Positions 1 to 8,543 of a stretch of 64,000 bases of DNA are shown piece by piece. The stretch is taken from NCBI GenBank assembly GCA_024345305.1, contig BRON01000016.1, positions 868,001 to 932,000 on the forward strand. Reading direction: 5' to 3'. The DNA comes from Mrakia gelida. Lineage: Eukaryota > Basidiomycota > Tremellomycetes > Cystofilobasidiales > Mrakiaceae. The notes beneath the pieces are model-generated. The model was not told where the DNA came from, searched no databases, and was given only the letters and a program-made list of their open reading frames with translations. A program made the translations under genes and the position numbers. Positions within the stretch are counted from its first letter, which is position 1; each line of letters opens with the position of its first letter.

Positions 1-444
1 TTGGTTTACCCGAAGAGGTGGTTGGATCTGAAGGGAGAGATCATCCCGAGCAGTTGGGAGAAGTCCGTGAGGTGTGTGCTTGGATGGATCATGGCTCGAC
101 CGACCAGCGAGGTGAGTCGATCTTTCGTTTCCCTCTCCCCTCTCGTCGCGTATCATTCGGCTGACCTCGCTTCCCTCCCTTTCGCTCTCACTCAGCATCA
201 TCTTCGCTCCTCCCTCGCCACTACCTTCGACCGACCAGAAGTCACGGACATCCTCCGATTCCTCCTCGAAGAAGGCATCATCAGCCGAACGCTCGTCGAA
301 GGAATGGACGCTGGAGGTGGGGAGCGAGCCGACGCGTTCTTCAAGATTGGAGACGATGCAGGGGAGGTTGGGTGGTTGTCGACGGAGCAGGAGAAGAGGA
401 TCTTCTTCGGCGTTGTGGAGGGAAGGTGGTTGGAGGGCTTCTGA
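1..444 (+). CDS. C-terminal end of a TFIIIC large-subunit-like protein (partial)
   Basis: The 5' part lies outside the window. The visible coding sequence is exon 1-111, a GTGAGT...CTCAG intron (112-195, with a GCTGAC branch point) and exon 196-444 ending in TGA; the frame is continuous. The peptide begins with a WLDLKGEIIPSSWE stretch, followed by a helical segment and a winged-helix-like part containing DRPEVTDILRFLLEEGIISR. This 'wLdi.G.i...W...lr.v....RP' then 'evtdvL.fLl..G' pattern resembles the extreme C-terminus of the B-block-binding subunit of RNA polymerase III factor TFIIIC (Tfc3/GTF3C1), which binds the B box of tRNA genes in the nucleus. The assignment rests on a short C-terminal segment only. 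Another winged-helix protein is possible. Confidence 0.45.
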   Translation: MVYPKRWLDLKGEIIPSSWEKSVRCVLGWIMARPTSEVSRSFVSLSPLVAYHSADLASLPFALTQHHLRSSLATTFDRPEVTDILRFLLEEGIISRTLVEGMDAGGGERADAFFKIGDDAGEVGWLSTEQEKRIFFGVVEGRWLEGF

Positions 445-808
445 GGAGACGAGGAGGAGACGAGCCGCGTCTCGTTTTTGCTTTTGTTCGTTCGTGCTTT
501 CATGCTTTTGGTGTTTGGGTTTGAGTAGTCTCTATGTTTCTTAGTAGCTTTCCACATGCTTTATCGTCTTCGTTTATTTCTCTCCTGCCTCATGATTTTT
601 ATGACCTCTCGTTCCCTTTCTCTTGCTGGCGATGGAGAATAGAAAGACGCGTCGCGGTCGAGGCTCGTCCCTCTCTTGTAAGGCCAAATCTGACTTTCGA
701 AATGAAGTCTGAGTAGCTATGAGTGCATCCGTATCGTGCCTACCGTACCAAACGAGAGCCAGCTCGCTGGACCTCCCTCACCCAAACTTCTTCCTCGAGA
801 CGCGTCGT
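445..808. other. Intergenic 3' region between convergent genes
   Basis: No coding sequence is supported. The stretch is pyrimidine-rich and holds two copies of the palindrome GACGCGTC (646-653 and 799-806). It separates the stop codons of two convergent genes, so it should contain both 3' UTRs. Confidence 0.5.
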
Positions 809-2386
809 TCACCAAACCGGCTCCAGGCAGGTCTTCTTGTGCTCCTTCCAGTCAGATCGTTGATGTTCTGGAAGTAACGGAAAGTCCAGAAACAATGGGA
901 TCAGACGGGAAAGTCGGAAGACGAGGCAAGAACGAAGGAAGACGAACCTCGCGAGCAGTACCGAACCAAATTGCACTGCGACGCGAAAACGATTTGGAGA
1001 GTCAGCGCGCGGCCTCGCAGAGCTGCGAAATCGAGAGAGATCAGAGCCCACTCACCCTCCCACAAGCCATCATCTCCTTTCCTCCTCCCATCTTGACGCA
1101 GTCTCCCACAATCCCCGGCTTCCCTCTCCGTTCGCACCGATTCCAAGGCGTGTCCGACTTCACCTTCTCCCAATCCCTCGCTGACCCTCTCCCGGCTATG
1201 AGATCCATCAGGTCGGCACTGTAGGCGAAGAATTGAGTAGCTTCCTGATCGGCCAGACGGTAGCGTTCTCCATCCCGGCTCTCGGTGAGCTTGAGGAGAG
1301 GTTCGAGGGACGCGAGGAAGAGGTTGGAGGAGGGTGTGATGTTTGGAGAGGGGACAGGTCCGGAAGCTCGATCTCGGAGGATGGTGAGGTGGAAGATGAT
1401 TCGGTTGGATGCTATCCTGTAGATGAGATGCTCTGGGATCGGGATGGCGGGGAGAGGACTTTCTGTGAGGAATTCGAAGCAGAGTCAGCGAGCGACTTTC
1501 CTTTGATTCGCATGCCAGACAAGAAGGAGAAACGGTCGAACCTTCTCCAGCTTATTGATAATGCTGTCGAGAAAGAAGATGTTGACGATATAGAAGGAAT
1601 CGAGAAGAGCTGATCCCTCCTCTGGCCTCCTGGCGAATCGATCGAAGGGGAGGGTTGGACGGATCCCGAGAAGGAAGAGGAACTTGGTCCAGGGGTTGTT
1701 GAACGCATGTTTGACTGCGAGCTGATGGGCTTCCCAGAGGGCTGGAAGGTAGAGATGGGATATGTCGGACTTTTGGAGGAAAGGAGACGAAGAAGTGAGC
1801 GAGGGTCGAGATGGGCTGAAGGAGGAGGAGTCGAGCTCACGAAAACGAGGTCTGATTCGTCGCCTTCCAAACGATCGAAGTAGCTGACCTGCACGTGCAC
1901 GGGACAAGAAATGAGCGTTAGCTCAAGCTCGTCTCAGAAGCCTAAGACGAGGGTAGATGGTACGAACCACTGCCGTAGCCTGTATCCAACCCTGCAAGGC
2001 TGCCATCATGGAAGGATGGATCCCGACCGTTGTCTTCCCATCCACGTTGTCGTCTAGGAGTTTCATCGTGAAAGCGTTGGAGATCATCAGCTTGAAGGTG
2101 TTTTTCTTGAGTCCAAGGCAGACAGCGACGTCGTCCGAGGAGTGGTCCAGAGGCATCGAGGGAGGGAAGAAAGGAGGGAGAGTTGAGCTCGGAGCTGATT
2201 CGGTCGAGAGAGAGCGCAGAGAAGCAGAGAAAGGTCAGAGGTTCGTCAATTTCAGTCCTAGAAGGAAGAGAGAGGTACTTACCAGATCTGGGAGAGGTGA
2301 CGGAAGATTTTCTTTTCTTCGTCGTCGGCGTTACGGTCAGCAAAAGCACGAGGTCCTTTCGAAGGAGGGGAGCTCGATCTTTCCAT
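809..2386 (-). CDS. MYND-type zinc-finger protein, divergent paralogue A
   Basis: This minus-strand gene has about seven exons. From the N-terminus it reads a low-complexity start (MERSSSPPSKG), an exon ending FRHLSQI before a GTAAGT donor, exons with HPSMMAALQGWIQA and LPALWEAHQLA, the block TLPFDRFARRPEEG, and a C-terminal finger. The finger is split by two introns and reads MACGR/CNLVRYCSR/EHQRSDWKEHKKTC. Canonical MYND fingers have CQ where this one has EHQ, and the first Cys pair is incomplete, so the fold is degenerate. The PFDR block aligns with PYDRRFVREHG in the plus-strand copies at 2448 and 14288, so they form one family. MYND fingers usually mediate protein-protein contacts; no enzyme domain is seen. 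The start at 2386 is chosen because it opens the exon; an in-frame ATG at 2464 is the alternative. Confidence 0.7.
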
Positions 2387-2447
2387 CGACCGCCACTCCT
2401 TCCTCCCTTCCCCTCTTCTCCCTTCTTCTATCCCCCAGCCAGGACGA
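2387..2447. promoter_or_regulatory. Very short divergent promoter between two MYND paralogues
   Basis: Only 61 bp separate the chosen ATG of the minus-strand MYND gene from the ATG of the plus-strand MYND copy. The sequence is almost pure C/T on the plus strand and shows no TATA box. If the minus-strand gene starts at 2464, the two reading frames overlap. Confidence 0.5.
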
Positions 2448-3708
2448 ATGGACTCTCGCGTCACTCACTTTGCTCGTACGCTCGGTCTCTTGCCGGGATT
2501 GGATCCTCCCACAACCCAACTTCCGGCCTACGACAACTTGATGGGAGTCTGGAATCGAGTTCGTCCTTCTCCTTCTCGCTGGCCTTGTTTCTAAGCTGAA
2601 GTATCTGGCTTGGAATTCAACAGCAAGAGGGATTGACTCAGGAAGAGGCAGAAGAGCTCAATGTCAGTTTGAACGATAGAACATAAGTGGGGACGGACGA
2701 ATTGCTGACCTCGAACGCCTCTCCCTTCCATCTCTCGCGTAGGCTCGCCTGTCCGCCGAGTATCTCCCCTCGATATACAAGACCATCTCGGAGGCGACCG
2801 AGCTACCAGACACCGCCTAGAACAGTATGAGGCACGTCATGTTCATCACCGTCAAGCCCTCCTCTGCCTACGATCGTCGCTTCGTTCGCGAACACGGCGG
2901 TAAAGCCTTCGCCTACTTCCTCGCTCTCCTCAGGGTCGTCTATCAGCTCCCCAACAAGCTCTTCCAGGTCAGTAGCCCCGGCATATTTTTCAGTCTGTCA
3001 GCTTGACAGGCATTGACTTTGACCTACCTTTCCGTCCTCGAGTTTTCGACGAAAGAAGACCAGCAGATCATGAGCGAGATCGTTCTCGCCCTCTCTCGAG
3101 CACTTCGACAGCACCTCGACGATCTCGTCGCCGCCTATCCTGGAACCTCTCTCCCCGTCCCACCAGTTTCGGACGCTCAGCAACTGATCCTTCGTCGTCT
3201 GGCCGAAATCATCGAATCTAACCCAAAGCTGGACCAGGGAGGGGTGGAAAAGGATCGATTGCTGAGCACCCTTCTCAATGCGATCCCAAAGCTAGAAGAT
3301 ACCGACCTGGACGCTACGAGGGCCAATGGAACTCTTGGAATACCTGCTTTGTGGAATGCTTGCGAGTGGCTTCGAGCGGAGTGGGGCAAGGAGGGAGACA
3401 TGAAATGCGTCGAGCTGACGGACGGCGAGGAGTTGCAGGCTTGTAGTCGAGTGAGTCTCGCCCATCTCCCTCAGTTTGTTTACCCCCACACACAAGATGT
3501 CTCGCTAACTAGTCTTCCAACTGCAGTGCTTGACCGTTCGCTACGGCTCGAAGGGTTCGTCGCGTCGCGCTTTTTCACCTCTGTCTCTTCCCTCTCCTCT
3601 CCTCGTCCGCCTCTCTGCCTGACACCACTACGCGTTTCCCTCGTTTTAGAACATCAAACACTTCACTGGAAGCAGCACAAGCACCAGTGCTTCAAGTCGA
3701 GCTGGTAA
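2448..3708 (+). pseudogene. MYND-finger paralogue B, interrupted by an in-frame stop
   Basis: The exon structure matches the copy at 14288: exon 1 starts MDSRVTHFARTLGLLPGL, intron 1 has a GTTCGT donor, and a 39-nt second exon follows. The third exon opens ARLSAEYLPS. In that exon an in-frame TAG lies at 2818-2820, where the 14288 copy reads through (ALYDTLR). Downstream the frame is open: SAYDRRFVREHGGKAF, YPGTSLPVPPVSDAQQL, and a C-terminal finger CSR/CLTVRYGSK/EHQTLHWKQHKHQC. The Cys of the usual RYCS motif is Gly here, so a zinc ligand is also missing. An ATG at 2827 could give a protein lacking the N-terminus. Both lesions suggest decay; an undetected intron or stop readthrough cannot be excluded from sequence alone. 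Confidence 0.65.
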
Positions 3709-4290
3709 CCTGCTTCGACGAAGAAACTCGACGCGTCAGGAATCGTGAGTCGTCTTCGCCGACAGTCTTCTTCCCACTTTTCTCAAACGCTCTCTGACGC
3801 TTTCGCCGCTTTTTCCCTCGCTCTATAGTTGGGAGACCCAGTACCCAACCCTCGTGCCTTCAAGGTTCGCACGCTACTCCGTCTCTTTACTTCGCGTCGA
3901 GAACATCAGATGCTCTCGAATCTTTCCCCAGCTGACTCCTTTCGTTCTTCCTCCGCGCCTTTCCTGCCTCGTGCCCGCTCCTTTCATCAGACCCACCTAT
4001 ACCCAACATACCTCCACCTCAGTAACGCAGCCTCGATCTCATGAACTCTCAGCGACACATCGATCTTCCGTTCAACGAAAGACGCGTCTCCGTCTCGCGC
4101 TTTCGTTCCGCTCTCCTCGTCCCTCTCGTCGACATCAGAAGGAAACGATCGAATCACGTATCCCGCATTCTCACCAAGCACCTCAAAGCCCCAGCGAGAG
4201 AGCGACCAAGAAAACCGACTAACTCGTGCAAGAAAGCGAAGATCGCCCTGGTCTCGACTCTCCCTCCTCCCCCACCCAACCCCTCCCACA
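3709..4290. other. Shared 3' flank of the MYND copy and MAG1
   Basis: No gene is supported here. Just past the MYND stop is an intron-like segment: GTGAGT at 3751, a CTGAC branch and a CTATAG acceptor near 3829. It recurs downstream of the second MYND copy (about 15591-15671), so it may be a 3'-UTR intron or a lost terminal exon. The rest is CT-rich. Confidence 0.45.
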
Positions 4291-5906
4291 TCACTCCTCC
4301 CCCTCCGTCCCAGCCACCTTCCACATCATCCAAACTCCGAGGGACCTATAGGGTTTCCATCCCTCCGTCAACTCCTCACACTCCTTCGGGGTCAAGTACA
4401 TGTTTCCCTTCGCTTTGGTCTTGACGCGCGCTTTGAGCTGGGCGAGCGTCAGACCAGCTGGGAGAGGAGGAGGAGGGGAGGTAGAGGAGGCGTGGGCGGA
4501 GAGGGTGTGTTTGAGGAGACCTTTTTGGACGCCTAGATCGCCGCTGTGGTTGGGCGGTCGGGGTGGGAGGAGGGAGGAGAGACAGGGAGAGGGAAGGGTG
4601 AGCTTGGGTTTGGGAGGGGAGGGAGGGAAGAGAGACACGAACACTGGGAGGATGTTGGGTCTTCTGAGGGAGAACATCGAGAACATGTTGACCTGAGAGT
4701 GAACGCACAAGACAGAACGAGGAGAGAAGGGTCAGTCCAAGGCGAGGCGAGGGAACCGAAATCACGACGCGTCGTTCATGGCTCGTTCGAAAACTCACCG
4801 TCCAAGGTCCCACCCCCTTCAAAGCCAACAACGTCTTACTCAACTCCTCATCCTCACTCTCCAGCAACATCTTCGAGCTCAACTCCCCACTCTCAAACTT
4901 CTCCGCCAAGTTCACCACGTAGTCTGCCTTTCTTCCCGAGAGACCTGCTCCTCGAAGGGTCTCGAGTCGCGTGGCAGCTGGGAGAGCGAGGATTTGGGCA
5001 GGGGAGGGGAAGTGATGGGCGTAGGAGTCGGAGAGGAGGGGGTCGTGGAGGGGTGGGAGCTCGGTGGGGAAGAAGATTCGGATGCTGGAGAAAGGAGAGG
5101 TGGGACGAAGAGTCAGGTGGGCTGAACGAGGAGAGCGGGAGATGCGAGTGAGAGGAAGGAGTGGACGAACAATCGATGAGTGATGGATCGAGCTGCTAGC
5201 CAGGAGATCTGTTGGCCGAGGAGGGAGTGGACGAGACCTTCCGACAAGAAGAGAGTTCGAAGAAGAGAAGAAGAAAACGAGGTTGGTCAGCGAGCGCGTC
5301 TTGGTTTCGGGCGAGGGAGATCAAGGCCGCGCTCGCTTCGTACGCCTCTGGCTCGAGCGAAAAATCTTCACTCCCCTCCTCGATTCCCCTCTTCTTCCTT
5401 TCGAGAAAAGCTTCCCTCACAGCTCGCCCCGAATCCTTCCAACAAAAGAGCTCTCGCCACCCTCCCTCGCCACGGCTTGATCCGGAGGACTCACTTCTGA
5501 AAGCGTCCACCTCGTTGTCCTCTGCGAAGATTTTGGGCTCCCAGGTGGTGAACATCTGAGCGAACCTCGGGTCGTGAGCGATGAGATGAGCTTTGGCTGC
5601 GTCGAGATCCCAGGAGAGAGTGGCTGGGAGAGCAGTGGCGGAGGTCGTCGAGGCTGATGCGAGGACGGGTCCCTCGAAGTCTGCTGGAGCAGTGAAAGCT
5701 CGAGGAGAGGGTAGAGCTTCCTCCGACTTTTTGGCCTTCTTGGTAGCGGGTTTCTTCTTGACCGGAGTGACGAAGGAGGGAGGGACGGCGAGAGGGAGGG
5801 CTGAAGAGGAGGAGGGGAGGGTGGCGGGAGAGATGGAGGAGGACGAAGCTGAACGAGTTCGTTTGTTGGGAGAGGTGAGAGCGATGGGGAGGAGCGTGGA
5901 GGACAT
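4291..5906 (-). CDS. MAG1: DNA-3-methyladenine glycosylase, HhH-GPD (AlkA/Mag1) family
   Basis: The enzyme should excise alkylated bases such as 3-methyladenine in nuclear base excision repair. From the start MSSTLLPIALTSPNKR, the first exon encodes a basic, Ser/Ala-rich tail with KKKPATKKAKK, a plausible nuclear signal. The domain follows: HLIAHDPRFAQMFTTWEP, then FRSLVHSLLGQQISWLAARS across an intron, then FIRIFFPTELPPLHD after a GTTCGT-donor intron. The helix-hairpin-helix LLALKGVGPWTV and the strand PVGDLGVQKGL supply the catalytic Asp. The C-terminus reads WKPYRSLGVWMMWKVAGTEGEE, typical of the family. Four coding exons give continuous frame. Its last exon is duplicated at 16118-16391. 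Confidence 0.88.
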
Positions 5907-6093
5907 GGTGAAGATGGATCGACGAGAACGGGCAAGGAGCATAAGGGAAGTCCAGGGCGAGTGGACGTTGAGAGCATCTCGACAGAGGGAGGGTCAAGTT
6001 CATTCGGTGGGTTCGAATGGAGATCGAGGGAGGTCAAGCTGACATTCAACCCACTCCTTCCTTCTTTTCCTTTCTCTTTGTTTCTTCTCGATC

Positions 6094-8084
6094 ATGTTCG
6101 GAGCACCTCAGGTGAGTTCGCATATACCTTCTCGTCCCAGGAAACTCGTTCGAGACCCTCCTGTAGCGCCCGGTCGAGCTGACCGTCTTCGCCTCCTTCC
6201 CTCTCCTCCGTCCCTCCCCTTTCAGCAGCAGCAACCTGCCTCTACGTTCTCGTTTGGAGCTCCCAAACCCTCTCTCTTCGGTACTCCTCAACCTCAACAA
6301 CAACAACAACCTGCTCCGACCTCTCTTTTCGGAGCTCCTCCCCAGCAGCAGCAGCAACAAGCTCCCTCTCCCTTCGGACAACCTCAACCTCAGCAGCAGC
6401 AGACCTCCTCCCTCTTTGGAGCTCCTCAGCAACAACAGACTCCAGCACCAGCTACGGGAGGCATGTTTGGAGGAGGAGGAATGTTCGGGCAACCCAAACC
6501 TGCGACTCCTACACCTCAGGCGGGAGGAGGGATGTTTGGAGGAGGAGGAGGAGGAGGCATGTTTGGAGCTCAGCAGCAACAACCCCAGCAGCAGCAGCCT
6601 CAACAGCAGCAGCAGCAGTTCCAACCCGCTCAGAGTCAAGCTCAACCTCAAGCTGGTGGAGGGATAGGACCCAAGACCAAGTTCACAGACCTCCCGGAGG
6701 CAGCTCAGAAGATCGTTGAAGGGATCGAGTGAGTATGAGCTTCCTTCCTTTCGACGAGCTCGTTCTCGTCCTCTCTTTCTCCTATAGGAGCTCTTTTGAG
6801 GTTGAAATCTAAACACGAGCTGACAGAAACTCACGTTGTACTCGTTCCAGCTCCTTCATCACCCAACAGATCACCCTGTCGCACTCCCTAGCTCAACACC
6901 CTCTCTCCTCCGCCGCGTCTTCCTCCTCCTCCTTCGCCAGCTCGTCGTCGCCTACCATTCCTCAAACTAGCTCGCTGCTGAAACGGCTGTCTACCGTGAG
7001 CATACACCGACCCTTCTCTCAGCTCTTGGTGGCGGAATGGGCGCTCGTGTGACGCGCTGGCACCGAGGGGAAGGAAGGAGGAGAAATGTGAGCTCGAGCT
7101 GACCACCTTCCTTCTTTCCTCGTCCTTCTCTCGCTTGTTGCATTGGCTGTGGGATATCTAGGAAGCTACAGCTCTGTCGAATCATCTCGCTTCGTCGGCG
7201 AGGAACGTGGAGGAGCTCAAGAATCGGGTAGCGAGGGATGGGGAGGACGCTGTTCGAGGTGCGAGGATCATGGATGCTTCGAAGGTACGTCCCAGTTTCG
7301 TTTCCACCCACCTACCACACCGACTACTCCCCATCCTCATCCACCCCATCGTCTCGCTCTCCATCGGTCTCTTCGTCGAACCTTCACCCTCGAACCTCGC
7401 CTCCCTGTATCGTTTTTCGACGCGTCTCCTCGAACTGACCTCTCCCTCTTCCTCCCCTCGCGTTCCTTCTCGCAGACCGCTCAAGGTCGTCAAACCCTCC
7501 GAGGTCAATCCAAGTTCCCCAACGAGTACTTCACGACCCTCACGGACGAGATGACCCTTCGGGTGCAGACGTATCAGCGAGGAATGGACGTGAGTCGTCT
7601 CGAGCTCTGTTTTCTTTCAGCCCACCTTCGCGAGCTGACCGTTGCCCGCGTTCTCTCCTCCTTCTTCCTCTCACCTCCCATTCTCTCGCCCCTCCCTTCT
7701 ATCACCCTTTCTCACCCCTCTTCACCCCCACTCCTCTCTTCCCTCCTTCGCCCGCCTCGCTCCTCCCTCGCCCATTTCCAGCAACTCCAACAAACCCTCC
7801 TCTCCCACCTCCCCTCCCACTCCTCCACCCACTCGCACCACTTCTCCCACTCCAACCAACCCTCCCCACAAACCATCTCCCAGACCCTCCAGACCCACCA
7901 ACTCCTCCTCCAGCGGCTGGCAGCGCAGGTAGCGTTCCTCGACGAGGAGGTGGGGAGCTTGAAGGGCGAGTGGAGGAGTCTTTGGAGGCAGCGAGGAGGA
8001 GGGGTAGGGGATGTGTTTAGGGTTGAAGGGAGCGCGAACGGTGGGAGGGAGTCGGATCTGGGTGTGAGCTCGATGAGGATGTGA
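6094..8084 (+). CDS. NUP49: FG-repeat nucleoporin, Nup49/Nup58 type
   Basis: The predicted protein is about 430 residues in six exons. The first exon is only MFGAPQ. The second holds the FG/GLFG-like region: FSFGAPKPSLFGTP, TSLFGAPP, SPFGQP, GGMFGGGGMFGQ and similar units spaced by poly-Gln and Gly runs, ending in TKFTDLPEAAQKIVEGI. The remaining exons form a helical, coiled-coil half: SLLKRLST, NVEELKNRVARDGEDAVRG, QSKFPNEYFTTLTDEMTLRVQ, LLLQRLAAQVAFLDEEVGSLKGE. FG repeats followed by heptad-rich helices is the layout of the central-channel nucleoporins Nup49/Nup58, which bind karyopherins and form the Nsp1 complex. Nup57/Nup54 is the main alternative. The CAG/CAA runs produce long antisense open frames that are not genes. 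Confidence 0.75.
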
Positions 8085-8543
8085 GGGGGAGGAGAGGTAG
8101 ATGAGATGTTTCGGACATAGAGCACGAACGACGACGCGCTCGCGAGAAAGGGAAGCCGAGGAGGTTCGTGTCTTTTCGCTTTCTTTGTTGAGATGCCATA
8201 GTCCAGCGAGCGGCCCGTTTCTTCTTGGCCTTTCCGAAGAACCACTGCTAGAGAAGACCGAGCTCAAAACAAAACTTCGTCCTCCCGACGACGGGCCTTG
8301 ATCATATGTCAAAGGTGCATCTTCCGAGTCATCGTTGATTTCGCGCTTGCGGTGAGAGATCTCGAACGAACCGGGCCTCCCGTTCGTTGGTTCGACTTTG
8401 AACCATCACAGTCTCTTTTTCGCCCAACCTCTACAACAGCGCTTCTCGCTCACCTTCGCACGCACACCTACACCACCTCGACCAGCAGCACCAGCAGGAA
8501 CAGACAGACCAACAGAAGAGAACGAGACGACGAACGAGCAACG
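8085..8543. promoter_or_regulatory. Region upstream of the PDH kinase gene
   Basis: This holds the nucleoporin 3' end and the 5' UTR and promoter of the next gene. No coding sequence or clear box motif is seen. The last 100 bp are rich in CACC/CAGCA and A-rich near the ATG (ACGATG context). Confidence 0.4.

Larger units (their letters stand above)
2448..4560. repeat. Segmental duplication, copy 1 (MYND gene plus 3' end of MAG1)
   Basis: The block matches 14288-16391 in the same orientation. It contains a complete plus-strand MYND gene, its downstream flank and the 3' terminal exon of the minus-strand glycosylase gene. Exon order, intron positions and intron sequences correspond. The MAG1-derived part is nearly identical between copies, whereas parts of the flank (around 4040-4190) are poorly conserved. 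Here the MAG1 gene is whole, so this is the likely source copy. Confidence 0.8.

Noticed and set aside
6220..6630. CAG/CAA tandem runs as a microsatellite or CRISPR-like array.
   Set aside because: They encode the poly-Gln spacers of an FG nucleoporin and have no regular repeat-spacer structure.
6046..6834. A 262-codon minus-strand frame rich in Leu and Arg.
   Set aside because: It is the antisense of the CAG/CAA-rich FG-repeat region of the nucleoporin, which has clear protein motifs and splice signals on the plus strand.
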